This document shows, in pieces, positions 33,302-44,405 of a stretch of 64,000 bases of DNA (its first letter is position 1; each line of letters opens with the position of its first letter). The notes beneath the pieces were generated by a model that was not told the DNA's origin, searched no databases, and saw only the letters and a list, made by a program, of their open reading frames with translations. Source of the stretch: Hyaloscypha bicolor E (taxonomy: Eukaryota; Ascomycota; Leotiomycetes; Helotiales; Hyaloscyphaceae). A program made the translations under genes and the position numbers. The stretch spans positions 372,001 through 436,000 of the forward strand of contig NW_020194637.1 of NCBI RefSeq assembly GCF_002865645.1. Direction: 5' to 3'.

Positions 33302-34462
33302 TCAATCGAGCCCTTCCTTCGGAGAAGCTTCCTTCTCCACGTCAATCTCAACCTCAGCAGCCCTCGCCATCTCTCTTTCCGGATGCCATCCATTCCTACA
33401 AATCTCCACTGCTCTCTTAAATCTCTCATTCTGACACAGCCTCTCCAACCTCTCCTGCAAAACCTCAATCCTTGAACCCCGCAACCTTTCATTCTCCCGC
33501 AAGTTATCCAAGCGAGCTTGTGTTCTCTCAACCACAACTTCGAAAGACGGTCCTCCAACACAGCGCCCTATAGAAAACATAATCGCCAAGGCAAAGAATC
33601 CATACACTGCGATGACGAAAAGGACGAATATTGTAGTGACGACCGACTCGATGGCCTGTCCCACGAAACCACCGAGCAGGCCATTGACAAACACAGCCGT
33701 GGGTGCAATGACGTGAATGAGCGCAACGCGGACTGGATAGGTCTCGGACGGCGAAAAAGAGTATGGTCTCTCTGGGGCTTCGACAACGATGCTTGACGTG
33801 TCAGAGCCTTGCATCTCGAGCGTGAGGAGCGCTCTTCGACCAGGACGTCCCGCAACCCGGACCTCCATCCTCCGCAGAAAATCTTCCCCATCCCCTTCCA
33901 CGGTCCAAGTTATGTCCACGAGGAATTGTGGATCGTCTTTTTGTATCCACCAGTATAGCAGTACCGCGTCTGCGAACTCGAACCAGGGGAGATTGGCCCC
34001 GTCTCGGTCTCCGATTCGTGCTGTGGCGTTGATCTGCTCCGTGACGCTGTCCACCGTCTGACCTTGCTTAAATATTGGCAGTGGATGGTCGGCACCATCG
34101 ATTGTGATTGTGAGGTCGTTCATGTCCAGCTTGTAGTCGATTGCGAAGCCTTGTCGATTATTGTGTTCGATGCGAAAGTAATGGGAGCTAGAGAATCCTG
34201 TATTAGCTTGTGCTGCACAGGAGAAGGATACTGGCGGCACTTGCTCATATACTCTGGTAAGGGTCTTGCCAGCGCGCAATCGAGATGTGGCATGAATGCT
34301 GCCATTGTCGGGGTCGTGGTCTCGCAATGGAGAGGGAATGAAGGCCCAGAGCAGCGCGAGAACGAACCAAGCCAGCACGGCAGACAAGATAACGCGCAGC
34401 ACAAAACGAAAGAGTTTCCATGGTCCGTAGGCCATTGGGGACTTTCTCTCAGATGAGGGCAT
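33302..34462 (-). CDS. Fungal membrane protein of unknown function
   Basis: Single exon, 386 residues, start ATG at 34462. A short basic N-terminus is followed by one membrane segment at about 18-42 (VLRVILSAVLAWFVLALLWA). Then comes a soluble beta-rich domain of about 200 residues, then two segments at about 246-268 and 273-298, and a charged, coiled-coil-like tail from 310 to 352 (ENERLRGSRIEVLQERLERL). The layout suggests a membrane protein with one lumenal or outer domain and a cytosolic coiled coil. I do not recognise the family. It ends 293 bp from the 3' end of the GH55 gene, in convergent orientation. Confidence 0.72.
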   Translation of the reverse strand: MPSSERKSPMAYGPWKLFRFVLRVILSAVLAWFVLALLWAFIPSPLRDHDPDNGSIHATSRLRAGKTLTRVYEQVPPVSFSCAAQANTGFSSSHYFRIEHNNRQGFAIDYKLDMNDLTITIDGADHPLPIFKQGQTVDSVTEQINATARIGDRDGANLPWFEFADAVLLYWWIQKDDPQFLVDITWTVEGDGEDFLRRMEVRVAGRPGRRALLTLEMQGSDTSSIVVEAPERPYSFSPSETYPVRVALIHVIAPTAVFVNGLLGGFVGQAIESVVTTIFVLFVIAVYGFFALAIMFSIGRCVGGPSFEVVVERTQARLDNLRENERLRGSRIEVLQERLERLCQNERFKRAVEICRNGWHPEREMARAAEVEIDVEKEASPKEGLD

Positions 34463-35036
34463 GATGCTGAAGTTGTTGAGGTTGCGCCATGAGTTCTCGA
34501 AGGAAATTTGAAGCAGCTATGTTGAGGCGAAAATACGGGGTAGTGAGGCTGTGCACGGTGGGGCAGGATGCCCCTGGAAAAGCTATTATTAGGCACCTTT
34601 GGCCGAAGATCCTGCCCCACTACCCCTGACGTTAACCGAGGACGGAGTAAACAATAACCATCAGAGCATCATAATCTTATAAGAATAAGTGCTCAAGGAA
34701 TTGCGGTGGGTGGATGGAAGAACCAAAGTAAATGCTTACGTGGCTAAAACTCCAATGAGTTTCTACCTCGAGTTTTTCTCCATCCGAGAAGGACTCCTCG
34801 GACACGACGTCATTTCGGAGTCGGAGCGAACAACTCGCTCAGTGATCGTCAATAGGACGAGGGAACAGAGCATGTCTACTGATCTGAGAATCACTCCTGC
34901 GGCAAGAAAAGAACAGGGAGTGCGGCTTCAGGTATTGAATTGATCCGGTTCACGTTCGTACTCATGCTATTCCGACTTCAATAAAGCAAAGCGAAAGTCG
35001 ACTGATCAACAAGACGACCTTTCCAAACTCAACCTC
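34463..35036. other. Intergenic, with a 12-bp inverted repeat
   Basis: Promoter side of the membrane-protein gene. GTGGGGCAGGAT at 34558-34569 and ATCCTGCCCCAC at 34609-34620 form a perfect inverted repeat 39 nt apart; GGTAGTG and CACTACC lie near the two sides. No gene is supported in the 84-codon plus frame. Confidence 0.5.
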
Positions 35037-35462
35037 TCACTCGCCTCTCGCCAACTTCTCCATCTGCTCCCTCATCTCCGCCTCCCTCTTACGTCCCTCC
35101 TCTCCAAGCGCCTCACCAAAATCCTCCATCTCCGCGATACGTCTGACCTCAAGCACCCCGCACCCCTCCGGACACTTCCGCGCCCACTCCACCGCCTCCT
35201 GCACATCCTTGACCTTCAGAATCCACCATCCTGACACCAGTTCATTCGTTGGGAAAGGGCCTTCTTCGACCTTGGGAGACGCGCCCGGAGTGATGCGGAC
35301 ACTGTCGCGGGAGCTGGGGACGAGACCTTCGCCTGCGAGGAGGACGCCGGCAGCGAGGAGGGACGCATTGTAGGTGCCCACTGCGGAGAGGATTTCGGGA
35401 GTGGGCTCGGCGGCGCCTTCCGAGGAGGGGGTAGCGCGGACGAAAACCATGAAGCGGGGCAT
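35037..35462 (-). CDS. YCII-related (DGPF-type) domain protein
   Basis: Single exon, 141 residues from the ATG at 35462. It shows the YCII fold pattern: MPRFMVFVRATPSSE strand, a helix with SLLAAGVLLAGEGLVPS, SVRITPG, the EEGPFPTNELVSGWWILKV stretch (equivalent of the DGPF signature) and a VQEAVEWARKCP helix. A charged helical tail follows. Related bacterial proteins are small dimeric ferredoxin-like enzymes or adaptors of unclear role; the fungal members are uncharacterised. Likely cytosolic. Confidence 0.82.
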   Translation of the reverse strand: MPRFMVFVRATPSSEGAAEPTPEILSAVGTYNASLLAAGVLLAGEGLVPSSRDSVRITPGASPKVEEGPFPTNELVSGWWILKVKDVQEAVEWARKCPEGCGVLEVRRIAEMEDFGEALGEEGRKREAEMREQMEKLARGE

Positions 35463-38400
35463 TTTTGGAGGGGAGTTGGTGGTTGTTTGGGCTTGATTGA
35501 GAGGGTGTCTGGTCGATTTTGATGCTTTTCGAAAGGTGTTTGATGGAGAGAGAAGTGGTGTCGTCTTGACTTGTGCAGGTGAATAGAATGCTCAATTGAC
35601 GAAAGCTATGGTTGATTTTTAACTCGTTTGCAGATGTCGAAAGGAGGTGAGTTGAGCTCAAAGTGAGCGGACTGTAATGAGAATAAATATGTCTAGTCTC
35701 GAAGACGCCAAGCTCTGCTACGTCCGTACTCATGCCCTCCTTGACGCGATATGCAGGAATTAAAAGCCACGGCAAGGCAGCAAGCAGCGCGTGAAGCGCA
35801 CGAACTCCCGTGATCAGCAGTCGGGAGTGATTAGTGATCAAAGCCGGTGCAGGTATTCGGGATTATTCTGCCCGAATCTGACAATCTTTCAATATTGCAG
35901 AAGGCAAATGCAACTTCCTGACTCACAATGCAACCTTAGCAATGGGAGGAAAGTGTGTGGCGTTAAATATGACCGGAACTCTACAAGGAGACTTCTTTAC
36001 TTTCCCCGCGAATTGATTAGGTAAGCAGACTGCAGGATACGGGTGATAGACCAATCATCGACCAGCTCGCGTAAGTTCCTAACACAAGCGAATATTCCGG
36101 TTACAACCTCACTTCATCAAGAAGAGCATCTTTTCACTTCAATGCCTTTCTTAACAGGCGAATGACAATTGGCATTTTGCTAGAGCTGGAGGCTCAATTT
36201 TGCACAGCCATTTACGCCCTCAGACACAATACAACAACCAACCACCCTTCATCGTCGGTGTACTTTATGACTTGGTGTATTCGAAAGAAAACAGTGATCT
36301 TCTAGCAAGAAAACTCCCCAGCCTAGGTGCATCCCACCCGCGATTTGAAACAGAGCTCGATAATCTTCATCGAATCAGCGGGAATCAGGGGCGGCAAATA
36401 CAGCCTCCGGGCCATAAACTATGGGACCTTCGCCGCCATATTCAGGAGCAATTTGCGGATGCCACGCTATCCAAGGATCCCTATTACACGGAAGATCGAG
36501 AGCTATTTGCAGCCGTATGCCTGTAATTGGCATCGAATCCACGGAAATACAATAACAGCCTCAAAGTCGCCGAAATGACCAAAAATCGAAGATGTTGCAG
36601 AGGCAGACAGCATAATCAAGGAGGTTCAAACATAAACCTGGACACATTGGGCAAGTTAAAAGCAACGGGACTGGAGCTGCAATGGAAGCGCTACCAGCAT
36701 GGAGTTAAAGATCATGGGGACCTCCTTCCCTTTCTGCGAAAGTAATAGGCGTTCTCCGGACGCTCGGCTTTCCATCACGGAGGACGACCGTGAGCCCTCG
36801 GAATTATCACTTTGCCAGTTTCCTCTCCAAGCCTCATGTTCTCTAAAAAGCGGCCCACGAATGCCGCCACTTCGCACAACGATAATTCAAGCAGAATCTC
36901 TGCCTTCAGAAGAGGAACTCCCGCTCACGGCATACCTTTGAATCTTGACACGGCATCCCATCAGGATGTCTAGTAGAGGGCACGACTGCGCTATAATCAT
37001 GGGTGATGTCATGGAAACATCGATTTGGGGGAAGCTAGCTTTCTCGGAGACTGCAGATAGAGTGTGGCACGGTGGCATATATGTATGTGATGGCGCATCA
37101 AGCGTTTGACGGGGAATTACCAGGGCAGAGAGGGGAATTGAGGGTGGTCTCGTGGAGGAGTGAATTAATTTTGGTGGAAAGCTGAAGGGCATGCGTCATG
37201 GATTTGCAGGACACGTCTTTTCACTTTTTCTGAGATATTCGTATGTACAGATTGAAGAACTCTGAAAATTCACTCCCGACTTCCTCCCAGAACACAGACT
37301 TGCAAAACCAACCCAACCCATGCATCGAGACTTGACAGCTTTCGGATGATGTGTAGATTATGCCACGTAAGGCAAGGTACTCTACAGTGATGAAAACAAG
37401 TCAGCGGGTTAGCATTGCGAATCGAAGGGGAGGGGAGCTTACCTCAAAAGCGAAGGACAAAAGACAGATCGGGTTTTTGGTTCTCCACATTGGGTGGATA
37501 CTAACACTCACGCCACGAGAAGGCAAACCCATGTGAGCGCCCGGCCGGGCCCTGTAAAACTGTCAGCAAGTCGCAGGCGAGACCCCGCGCTGAGACTTCC
37601 GATGTTGAGATCAGAAGCCCGTGGGCAGCAGAGTCTTCCAGTTTCCTGACGCGAGGGTGCCCCAGGGGTGCCGTCTCGCGAAGATTGGGTCCGGCTGGGG
37701 CCCGATGAAGCCGTACTCGCGCGCCCTGCCGACGATGGCCTTTCATTGAGGGCTACACAAAGGCCCCGAGAGAACGTGACCCCATACGCTGGGTGTGTCC
37801 CGAAGGACCGAGGGTGGCGAGTCCTCGATAGCCGTAGGCAGCTGGGTGGTCACTTCACCCCTACGCTGGGTGCGTCCCGGAGGACCGAAGGTGGTGAGCC
37901 CTCGATAGCCGTAGGCAGCAGAGGATCCTCTCCCGGTGCCTCGCAGTTTTACGTTCTGCGGTGCGCCATCGTCGGTCGACTAGTGTCAAACGGAGGAGTG
38001 GAACGCGATACTGACCCGCGATCGAGGGAGACGCCGCGCTTGCACCCTTACCTTCCTCCCTCGCGACTGTGAGGATGAAAGCGAGCCTGTGTTGCGGTCA
38101 GCATGATGTTGATGATCAGTTGAGGATGGGATGGTAGCAGAGAAGGGATGGGGTCATACCATGAAGAGGTGGTGATGCTGGCGTTGCGTGGTACGCGCTG
38201 GTGGGCAAATAATTGAGGAAAAATTGATGTTGTGGGAAGGAAGAATTGGCGAAAAAAGACCTGCTTAAATAGAAGAGGCCGTGATGGCAGATCAACCACT
38301 TTGAATTTGCGCTAAGCCTTTTTTGATTTGTGCGAGCTCTCCTATGCTAGAGAAGGCAGCCAATCATTTTCTTTAGTGAGCAAATCCGACCTCGCTGGCG

Positions 38401-40457
38401 CCAATTAATCCTCATCAACAACTTCATCTGCCAGGGCCCCACCTTTCGCGAGATTTCGAGAGCCCTGGCTGGCTATTGAGGAAGGATAAAGATGTTAGCA
38501 CGGTCATTTGGCTTGCAGAAGTCACTTCAAACTTTCTTGCCTGAGAGAGGCTCACCTCCGCTTCACCTTCACCCCCTTCCCCATCACTGCCCTGCCACAA
38601 ATGCGACCTGTGACCGACTTGATCCCTACTGGGACATTTCCACCGACGAAGCTGCACTACATGGAGATGCAACACACGACCAATATTCTTCTATTATATC
38701 ATGGCCATACCGCACTGAAGGCCTGGAGCTTTTCAAAGTGTTTGAAAAGCGTTTCTTAAGTAATCATTTCAAGATATCTCACGTCACGCTCCTTTCACAC
38801 TTGCCACAACTCCTTCAGTCTTTCTCATCCTATATTTACTTTAATCTCCATGTGTTCTCTTGTAATTAAATCTCATCGAAACCTTCCCCCGCTCTGTTGA
38901 TCAACAGTAAAAAGGGGGTCTGCCAAGCCTTAAGCGAGAATTGTAAGCTGTTGGACTCAAATAGCCGGGCAGGGGAAATAGGTAAATGCATCTTCAGACG
39001 GTCATCTCATGATAAGGTGGGCCTTTCTGATAATTTCATTGATCCAAAATAGGTAATTGACGAATCACTGCGTCTGTTGGGGCATAGGACAGCGGGGTGT
39101 TGAACACTCCGGGCCGAGCCTGGCCTGACATGGAACTGCACTTTCACACGAAAAGAAGAAAGAAAGAGGAGGGTGTTCGTAGATATTTAAAAGCACCACA
39201 ATGGTTGCAACAGATCCGTTCTTCTCCTTGTTGCAACTGGCATTCACACACACAGGAAACATGGGTTTCCGGGCTTTAGGCCACACATGATAATCCTTGC
39301 CAGGATATCATGACAAGCATCTGCGGCAGTAAGAGCTGGGTAAAGACATGAATTCCACGGGAGGTTGTACTTTCCCAAATCGAGTAGAGAAAGAAAAGTA
39401 TTGGTTCATGAGAATACCCAGATGAAGGTGACCGAGAGAATATTGACAAATAAACAGCAGCTACAAAAACGATCCGATGCAAAAGTGTGACCAGGTCTTC
39501 CGCAGCCAATTTATCACGCTGTGTTCTCAGAGAGAGAGAGAAGGTGAAAATCAACCAATTAGAAGATGCTGCTCAATCTAGGATTTCAGAGATCATTTTT
39601 CGTCGACTCTGAATTATTTCAACCACAGCATCAACATAGCAAGCATCAGGAGCAGCAAATGAAATGTCCGCAAGACTTCGTGACCTCGGCTTAAGTCCAT
39701 AGAATTGACCTACCAGTTCCCTATTGGCATCCACCACAATACCAAGACGGTGTGGTGTGTAGGATTTCCGAGTTCGTCGCTGACCTGGACAAACTCTGCG
39801 GCTGAATTTCTCCATCCCACCAACGCCCCTCCCCATGGCCTTCAAATTAGACCTCAAGCAAAGCTAAGAAGACCTTACTAACAGCCAAGCTAACCAAACT
39901 ACATGCAACCCCCACCTCATTCCAGTCCAGTCTCAACACACAAAAGTGTCAGGATAGTTGAGCTGGAGCAGCTACCCCTCTCCAATGTACCTATATCAGT
40001 TTCAAAACACCCCACCACTCGCCACTTCATCTCGGCATCACAGCTCTGCCTGAACGGCTCTGAAGCAAGCCTGCGACTGCGCTCATCGAATCGTCACACA
40101 CAATCGTAAGCTGACCCGCCGGAGAGGCACGGCAAGTGTGTATCCCGTGAACTTATTAAGCTGCGCCGGCCAACTGCCCTTCAAATGCGTTCCACGTCCC
40201 AGTCAAAACCGCAAACTCCAAACTGGGAACTGGAAACTTCAAACCACAAACCGCAGTATGCGAGATGCGAGATGCGAGATGTGAAGTTCGGGATGAGAGG
40301 GTGGAAGTGAGATACTGGTACGAAGCGCAAAAAAAGGGGTATTGATTCTACCGTCTCATTTATTTATAGACCCTTGTCAACTCCCTTTCATCGCCTCCCA
40401 AGTTCCCAATCCTGTCCTTTCCCATGCCCATTCCCCATCATAAGTCATCCTAAGCAT
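35463..40457. other. Five-kb gene-poor region
   Basis: No gene can be supported. Candidate frames at 36200-36526, 36527-36941, 36887-37192 (minus), 38492-38869 and 39573-39857 (minus) either start at non-ATG codons or show no conserved features. A GC-rich island at about 37530-38060 contrasts with its surroundings and contains a tandem duplication, listed separately. Small simple repeats occur at 39530-39540 (GA) and 40261-40280 (CGAGATG x3). Untranslated exons or non-coding RNA genes are possible. Confidence 0.45.
37782..37919. repeat. Two tandem copies of a 77-bp GC-rich unit
   Basis: TACGCTGGGTG begins at 37785 and at 37862, and GATAGCCGTAGGCAGC ends at 37842 and 37919, both 77 bp apart. 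The copies match well (GTCCCGAAGGACCGAGGGTGG against GTCCCGGAGGACCGAAGGTGG type differences). The unit contains a GTCC/GGAC inverted core. It lies in the GC-rich island of the gene-poor region. Confidence 0.75.
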
Positions 40458-42449
40458 CTAAGGCAGTCCCATAAACAAATCTAGCATAGCAGGATAATTC
40501 GGCGTCCCCAAACCCGTAACCGGGTCCCACCCCTGGACGCTCAAAAAGCCCTTCGTGCCACACCCCTTGTTACCTCCAACCGTGATATCATGCAACACCT
40601 GCGGATTCGCGTACAACGTGGGATTCAAGAACCCCACGGGACTCTTCCTTGCCTCTATCCTTTGAGCATTAATCATGTTAACTAGCGATGCAAAGGTAGG
40701 GCAGGAGGCTGAGGTGCCGAAAGTGAGAGAGAATTGCCCGTCGACGGCAACGACGTAGTTGACGCCATTTGCCGAGACGTCAGGGTAGCCGCGCACGGTT
40801 TGCGAGTTGTTGAAGCGGTCGGCGCCGTAGGGGGGCATGTGCGAGGCGAAGTAGGTTGCCATGGCGGTCTTCTGGTACGATGGCATGGGGAAGACATTGG
40901 AGAAGCCGCCGCCGGAGAAGATGACACGCTCGGATGCAGATTCCGGGGAGTGGACGGTAGAGCCGTTGAGGATTTGGGTTGCACCGACGGAGGTGATGTA
41001 CGGGCAGGTGCCGGGGAAGGAGGGGTTGAAGAGCCCAGTGGAGCCGTTGTTGTAGGCGCCGGTAACGGGGTTGATGCATTGGCCCGAGTTGCCTGCGACG
41101 CCGAAATCGCCCGAGGAGTACAAGATTGAGACGCCTTGGAGGCCGAGCTTCATGTATTCGAGGCATTGTCGCTGTTCGTACTTGGCAGTCAAATCTGCTT
41201 CATTAGAACTGTAGCTAGTGGAGATGACGTTGGTGGTCTGCACTGAACCGCAATTTTCAGGTCCCTGGAAGCCACCTGGAAGTGTGTCGGGATATTGTCC
41301 ATCGATGTTGGGATCCTTGGAGTCACCGCCTTGGAAGGTGCAATAACTTCCATCGAGGGCGTCTAAGAAATTGTTGAAGCTGCCGCCGTTGACCAAGTCA
41401 CCAACCTGATACATTGTCACCTTTTGCGGGAAGATGAGGGACATGGCAAACTGCAAATCTAATGCCGACTCGCCATTGAAGCTGAAGCTCTGGTTCTTCG
41501 TTTGGATAGTCGCCCCGTCAATCAGATTTGTGTTTGGTGAGACACCAACCTGTTTAGGGGAGAATTGCTTGAAAAACATGTCCAAATCGGACTGCAGGAA
41601 GGCTTGAGGTGTGTATTCCACGACCCCAAGAGTGTTGTTCGGTATTGACAAAGCATTTGGTGGGGCGTTGTAGAGCGCTTGTAGACAAGCTGGAGTGATC
41701 ATGGTATCACAATTTTCCAATGTCATCAAAGCATTCTTGATTTCTGCGCCATGTTTTGGATTCGAGGCATCGAGTTCAGAACCGAGCGTGCCATGAAGCG
41801 GTCTCGATGAGAAATCTCTCTTCGCCATTCTCCTGTTCAATTCCAAGATGGGCTCTGGCAGGTTTTGGTGATGTATGGTTTTTCTGGTCGATCCGATTCG
41901 TGTGTCGAAATGGACTGTTGGCGTCACAATGTCGATGTGATCGGTAAGATGATGAGGAACACTGTATGACTCGCAAGCAATGTGATTGTGGCCCATCTCG
42001 TGCTTGTATAAGTGGTACTCCGTCCTCAGAAGTCTCTCGGCCTCGGCGACTGTCGCATTGAAGTTCAACCAATTCCTCGAATTCGACATCTTGATCCTGC
42101 TGGGATCGATTCCCGACGCATGCAGCCATTCCATGACAGCAGAAACTGCCTCTGTTGTAGGTGCAAACATGTCCGCCACTTTCTCCTTCGACCAGTGCTT
42201 GCCATAGTCGGGTGAGTCGGGGTGCGCAACTTCATTAACAAACTCCTCGGCACGATGCAAATTCTGCTGCGCCAGGCCAATTCGGAAAGGAATAGTTGCT
42301 GCCGGGTGTAAACGAGTGTGGCGAGACCATCTTGGAGGAGGTTCGGATCGGCGTTCGTGGACTACGTGCCTTGTGATCGTTGAAAGGGGTGACGCAGTCA
42401 CCGCTACCGCCAGGGCAGCGAGTATCTGAAAAACGGCCTCGATGCGCAT
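40458..42449 (-). CDS. Sedolisin-type serine-carboxyl peptidase (tripeptidyl-peptidase family S53), secreted
   Basis: One exon, 663 residues, start ATG at 42449. Residues 1-19 are a signal peptide. The pro-domain (to about 200) has the pro-kumamolisin blocks (LHRAEEFVNEVAHPDSPDYGKHW and NFNATVAEAERLL). The catalytic domain carries E327 and D331 (FNGESALDLQFA), the oxyanion Asp D448 (SSGDFG) and the nucleophile S580 (FGTSASCPTFAS). C-terminal calcium-site candidates are D621 (LHDITVGGNKGC) and D642 (WDPVTGLGTPN). It should be secreted as a zymogen and activate at acid pH, releasing tripeptides or cutting proteins for nitrogen scavenging. No introns are needed. Confidence 0.94.
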   Translation of the reverse strand: MRIEAVFQILAALAVAVTASPLSTITRHVVHERRSEPPPRWSRHTRLHPAATIPFRIGLAQQNLHRAEEFVNEVAHPDSPDYGKHWSKEKVADMFAPTTEAVSAVMEWLHASGIDPSRIKMSNSRNWLNFNATVAEAERLLRTEYHLYKHEMGHNHIACESYSVPHHLTDHIDIVTPTVHFDTRIGSTRKTIHHQNLPEPILELNRRMAKRDFSSRPLHGTLGSELDASNPKHGAEIKNALMTLENCDTMITPACLQALYNAPPNALSIPNNTLGVVEYTPQAFLQSDLDMFFKQFSPKQVGVSPNTNLIDGATIQTKNQSFSFNGESALDLQFAMSLIFPQKVTMYQVGDLVNGGSFNNFLDALDGSYCTFQGGDSKDPNIDGQYPDTLPGGFQGPENCGSVQTTNVISTSYSSNEADLTAKYEQRQCLEYMKLGLQGVSILYSSGDFGVAGNSGQCINPVTGAYNNGSTGLFNPSFPGTCPYITSVGATQILNGSTVHSPESASERVIFSGGGFSNVFPMPSYQKTAMATYFASHMPPYGADRFNNSQTVRGYPDVSANGVNYVVAVDGQFSLTFGTSASCPTFASLVNMINAQRIEARKSPVGFLNPTLYANPQVLHDITVGGNKGCGTKGFLSVQGWDPVTGLGTPNYPAMLDLFMGLP

Positions 42450-43017
42450 CTTAACCTTCCCTCCCGGTGCGAGGCTAGAGCACCAGAAATCTGTCGGTTA
42501 TGGCAGTGGGCCATTATATGTATTACAACCCCATGATAGCTGGTCCCGCGGCGAGCGGTTGAGTTAACCCTACAAGCCACGTTTGAAACCAAGCCAAAAA
42601 GTACATGGAGAATGAGACAGCCGGTGACAATCCTTCCCATATTAACGTGATGTCAATTATTGAGCAGTCGTGGCCTCGGTGGCCCGGAATGCAAATAGCA
42701 TCCGCCCTCAAACGAGTTGAGTTTGTGAAGGTGCTCGATAAGATACGGCATGGACGGCATCCCAGTAAAAGTCCAGCTTCCAGAACCGTCCGAGTTTCAC
42801 CGCCCCGAGGCAAGCATTCGCTTCGCACGATAGCGCAGATCTTATGCGACAATTCGAGATGCAGAGTACGAAGTAATCGCACGTACAAAATACCGGCGGC
42901 TGGTACACGGCTCACCGGATGGGCGCAGACAAGGTATCATCAATCAATGTGGAGGTGATTGAAGACGAAGTGGAACACAGACTTCAGATGAAGCGATCCT
43001 GACACGCGAATGTACAT
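42450..43017. other. Intergenic between the sedolisin start and the IPI3 end
   Basis: Holds the sedolisin promoter. Overlapping frames of about 117-130 codons on both strands lack motifs. No gene called. Confidence 0.5.
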
Positions 43018-44405
43018 TCAGGGACCACGGGATTTGAGCTTGGTATACTTGTCCCAAGTTTGCTTCTGCAGTTCGCGCTGCTCACTGATTATTTGCCAAA
43101 GCTCGTCATTCTCCTTCCGAAGCTTGTCATCTCCGCTGGGAGATGTTGCCGAAGGCCCGGAAATTCTTGAGATGGAATCCTCAAGCAATTCTAACGAGAA
43201 CCCCGGAGTGGAGACGGCATGACCAAAGGCACTATTGCCCATTGATCCAGTCAGTTGGGCCGTAAAGGTGTAATTGCTCTCACCAAGCTTGGGCTTCACC
43301 ACGGTTTGTGGCCTAGTCAATCTCGTTTCCGGAAACGGGGCTAACATGAAGAGATTAGTGACAGGAGCATTCAGGTCAGCAAGCTCGGCGGAAAAAGAAC
43401 GTCTTCCAGTATCCCATTGAGCAATTTTGCCTGAAGAATGTCCCGTCAGAAGATAAGTCCCATCGTAACTGAGCCCGATGCACAGAGCTGCGCCTGCTTC
43501 CAATGGAGCTGTCCATGGAGGAAGGGTGATTTGCACCGGCGTAGTTTGCTGTCGGGTGTCATAAAGCGGATTGAGTATAGAATCTGGCTGGATGAACTCA
43601 ATCAGTTGCACTGAGCTGTCCTCGAACCCAACGTAGACTGCCCGATCGCACGGATCTAGAGCTAAGCAGAGTGGCGTCGACGAGAGAAGAAATGTCCGAA
43701 GGAGATCTCCGGAATGGTAGTTCCAAACAATGACCGTATTATCCTTGCCAGATGAAACACAGATGTTTGTAGTACTGGAACTGTGGCCCACGGCCAGGTG
43801 TATTACTGCCGCACGGTGGTTGGACAGACTCCGCAGAGGCTCGTGTGTTTCCTTCCACGACAGAGACAAAAGGCGCGGAACCGACCACACATGGATATTC
43901 GAGTCTTCGGAGCCGGACACAAGATGCCATTGACTCGCGGCCAGACACGAGACAGCTTGCAAGTGTGAGGTGGGAGTGGACACTTGTCTGCCGGTACAAA
44001 CCTGCGAAGAATCAGCCTTGTCTCCCGTACGTGCTCGATCACAATTTCAAGACAAGCTCAGCTCACCTCCCAGAGTATAACCCGCCCTTCCGCTGTTCCA
44101 AGAGCTAAAACCCCATCCCCAATTAATGTCAAGCTCTGTATGCGTTCTGGAAACGAGACCAAGGACTCCTGGTTTCCCCGCTCCCTCGAGTACACATGAA
44201 CGACAGCCTTGTCTGCCTGGGCAGCGAAGATGTGGGTGGTGCTGACAGCCAATGCATTGACAGGGGTCGAGCTCTTCTTGAAGGAGGATTTGATCGTGTG
44301 GTTCGGATGCAATTCGTGAAGATATATTCCAACATCCTTCGCGATGGCGGTATGGGCAGATTTGGGCTGCGCCCGAATGGATGTAACAAAGGCTTCCGAT
44401 AACAT
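43018..44405 (-). CDS. IPI3: WD40 protein, IPI3 homologue of the Rix1 pre-60S complex
   Basis: Exons 44405-44067 and 44001-43018 (65-nt intron, GTGAGC to CGCAG, GGCTGAT branch) give 440 residues. The N-terminus MLSEAFVTS with VNALAVSTTHIFAAQADKA, several WD-type blades (VSCLAASQWHLVSGSEDSNI, NICVSSGKDNTVIVWNYHSG, LLRTF) and a C-terminal helical tail (ENDELWQIISEQRELQ) match fungal IPI3/Crb3. The protein works with Rix1 and Ipi1 in ITS2 processing and maturation of the large ribosomal subunit in the nucleus. It is a housekeeping gene and should be single copy. The symbol rests on overall pattern, not a search. Confidence 0.82.

Noticed and set aside
36200..36941. Series of plus-strand frames of 72-108 codons
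   Set aside because: First one begins at TTG; they do not splice together plausibly and show no recognised domain.
39573..39857. 94-codon minus-strand frame
   Set aside because: Begins at TTG and has no recognised features; conservation would be needed to call it.
42523..42958. Opposed frames of 117 and 130 codons upstream of the sedolisin gene
   Set aside because: Antisense overlap and lack of motifs; promoter region.
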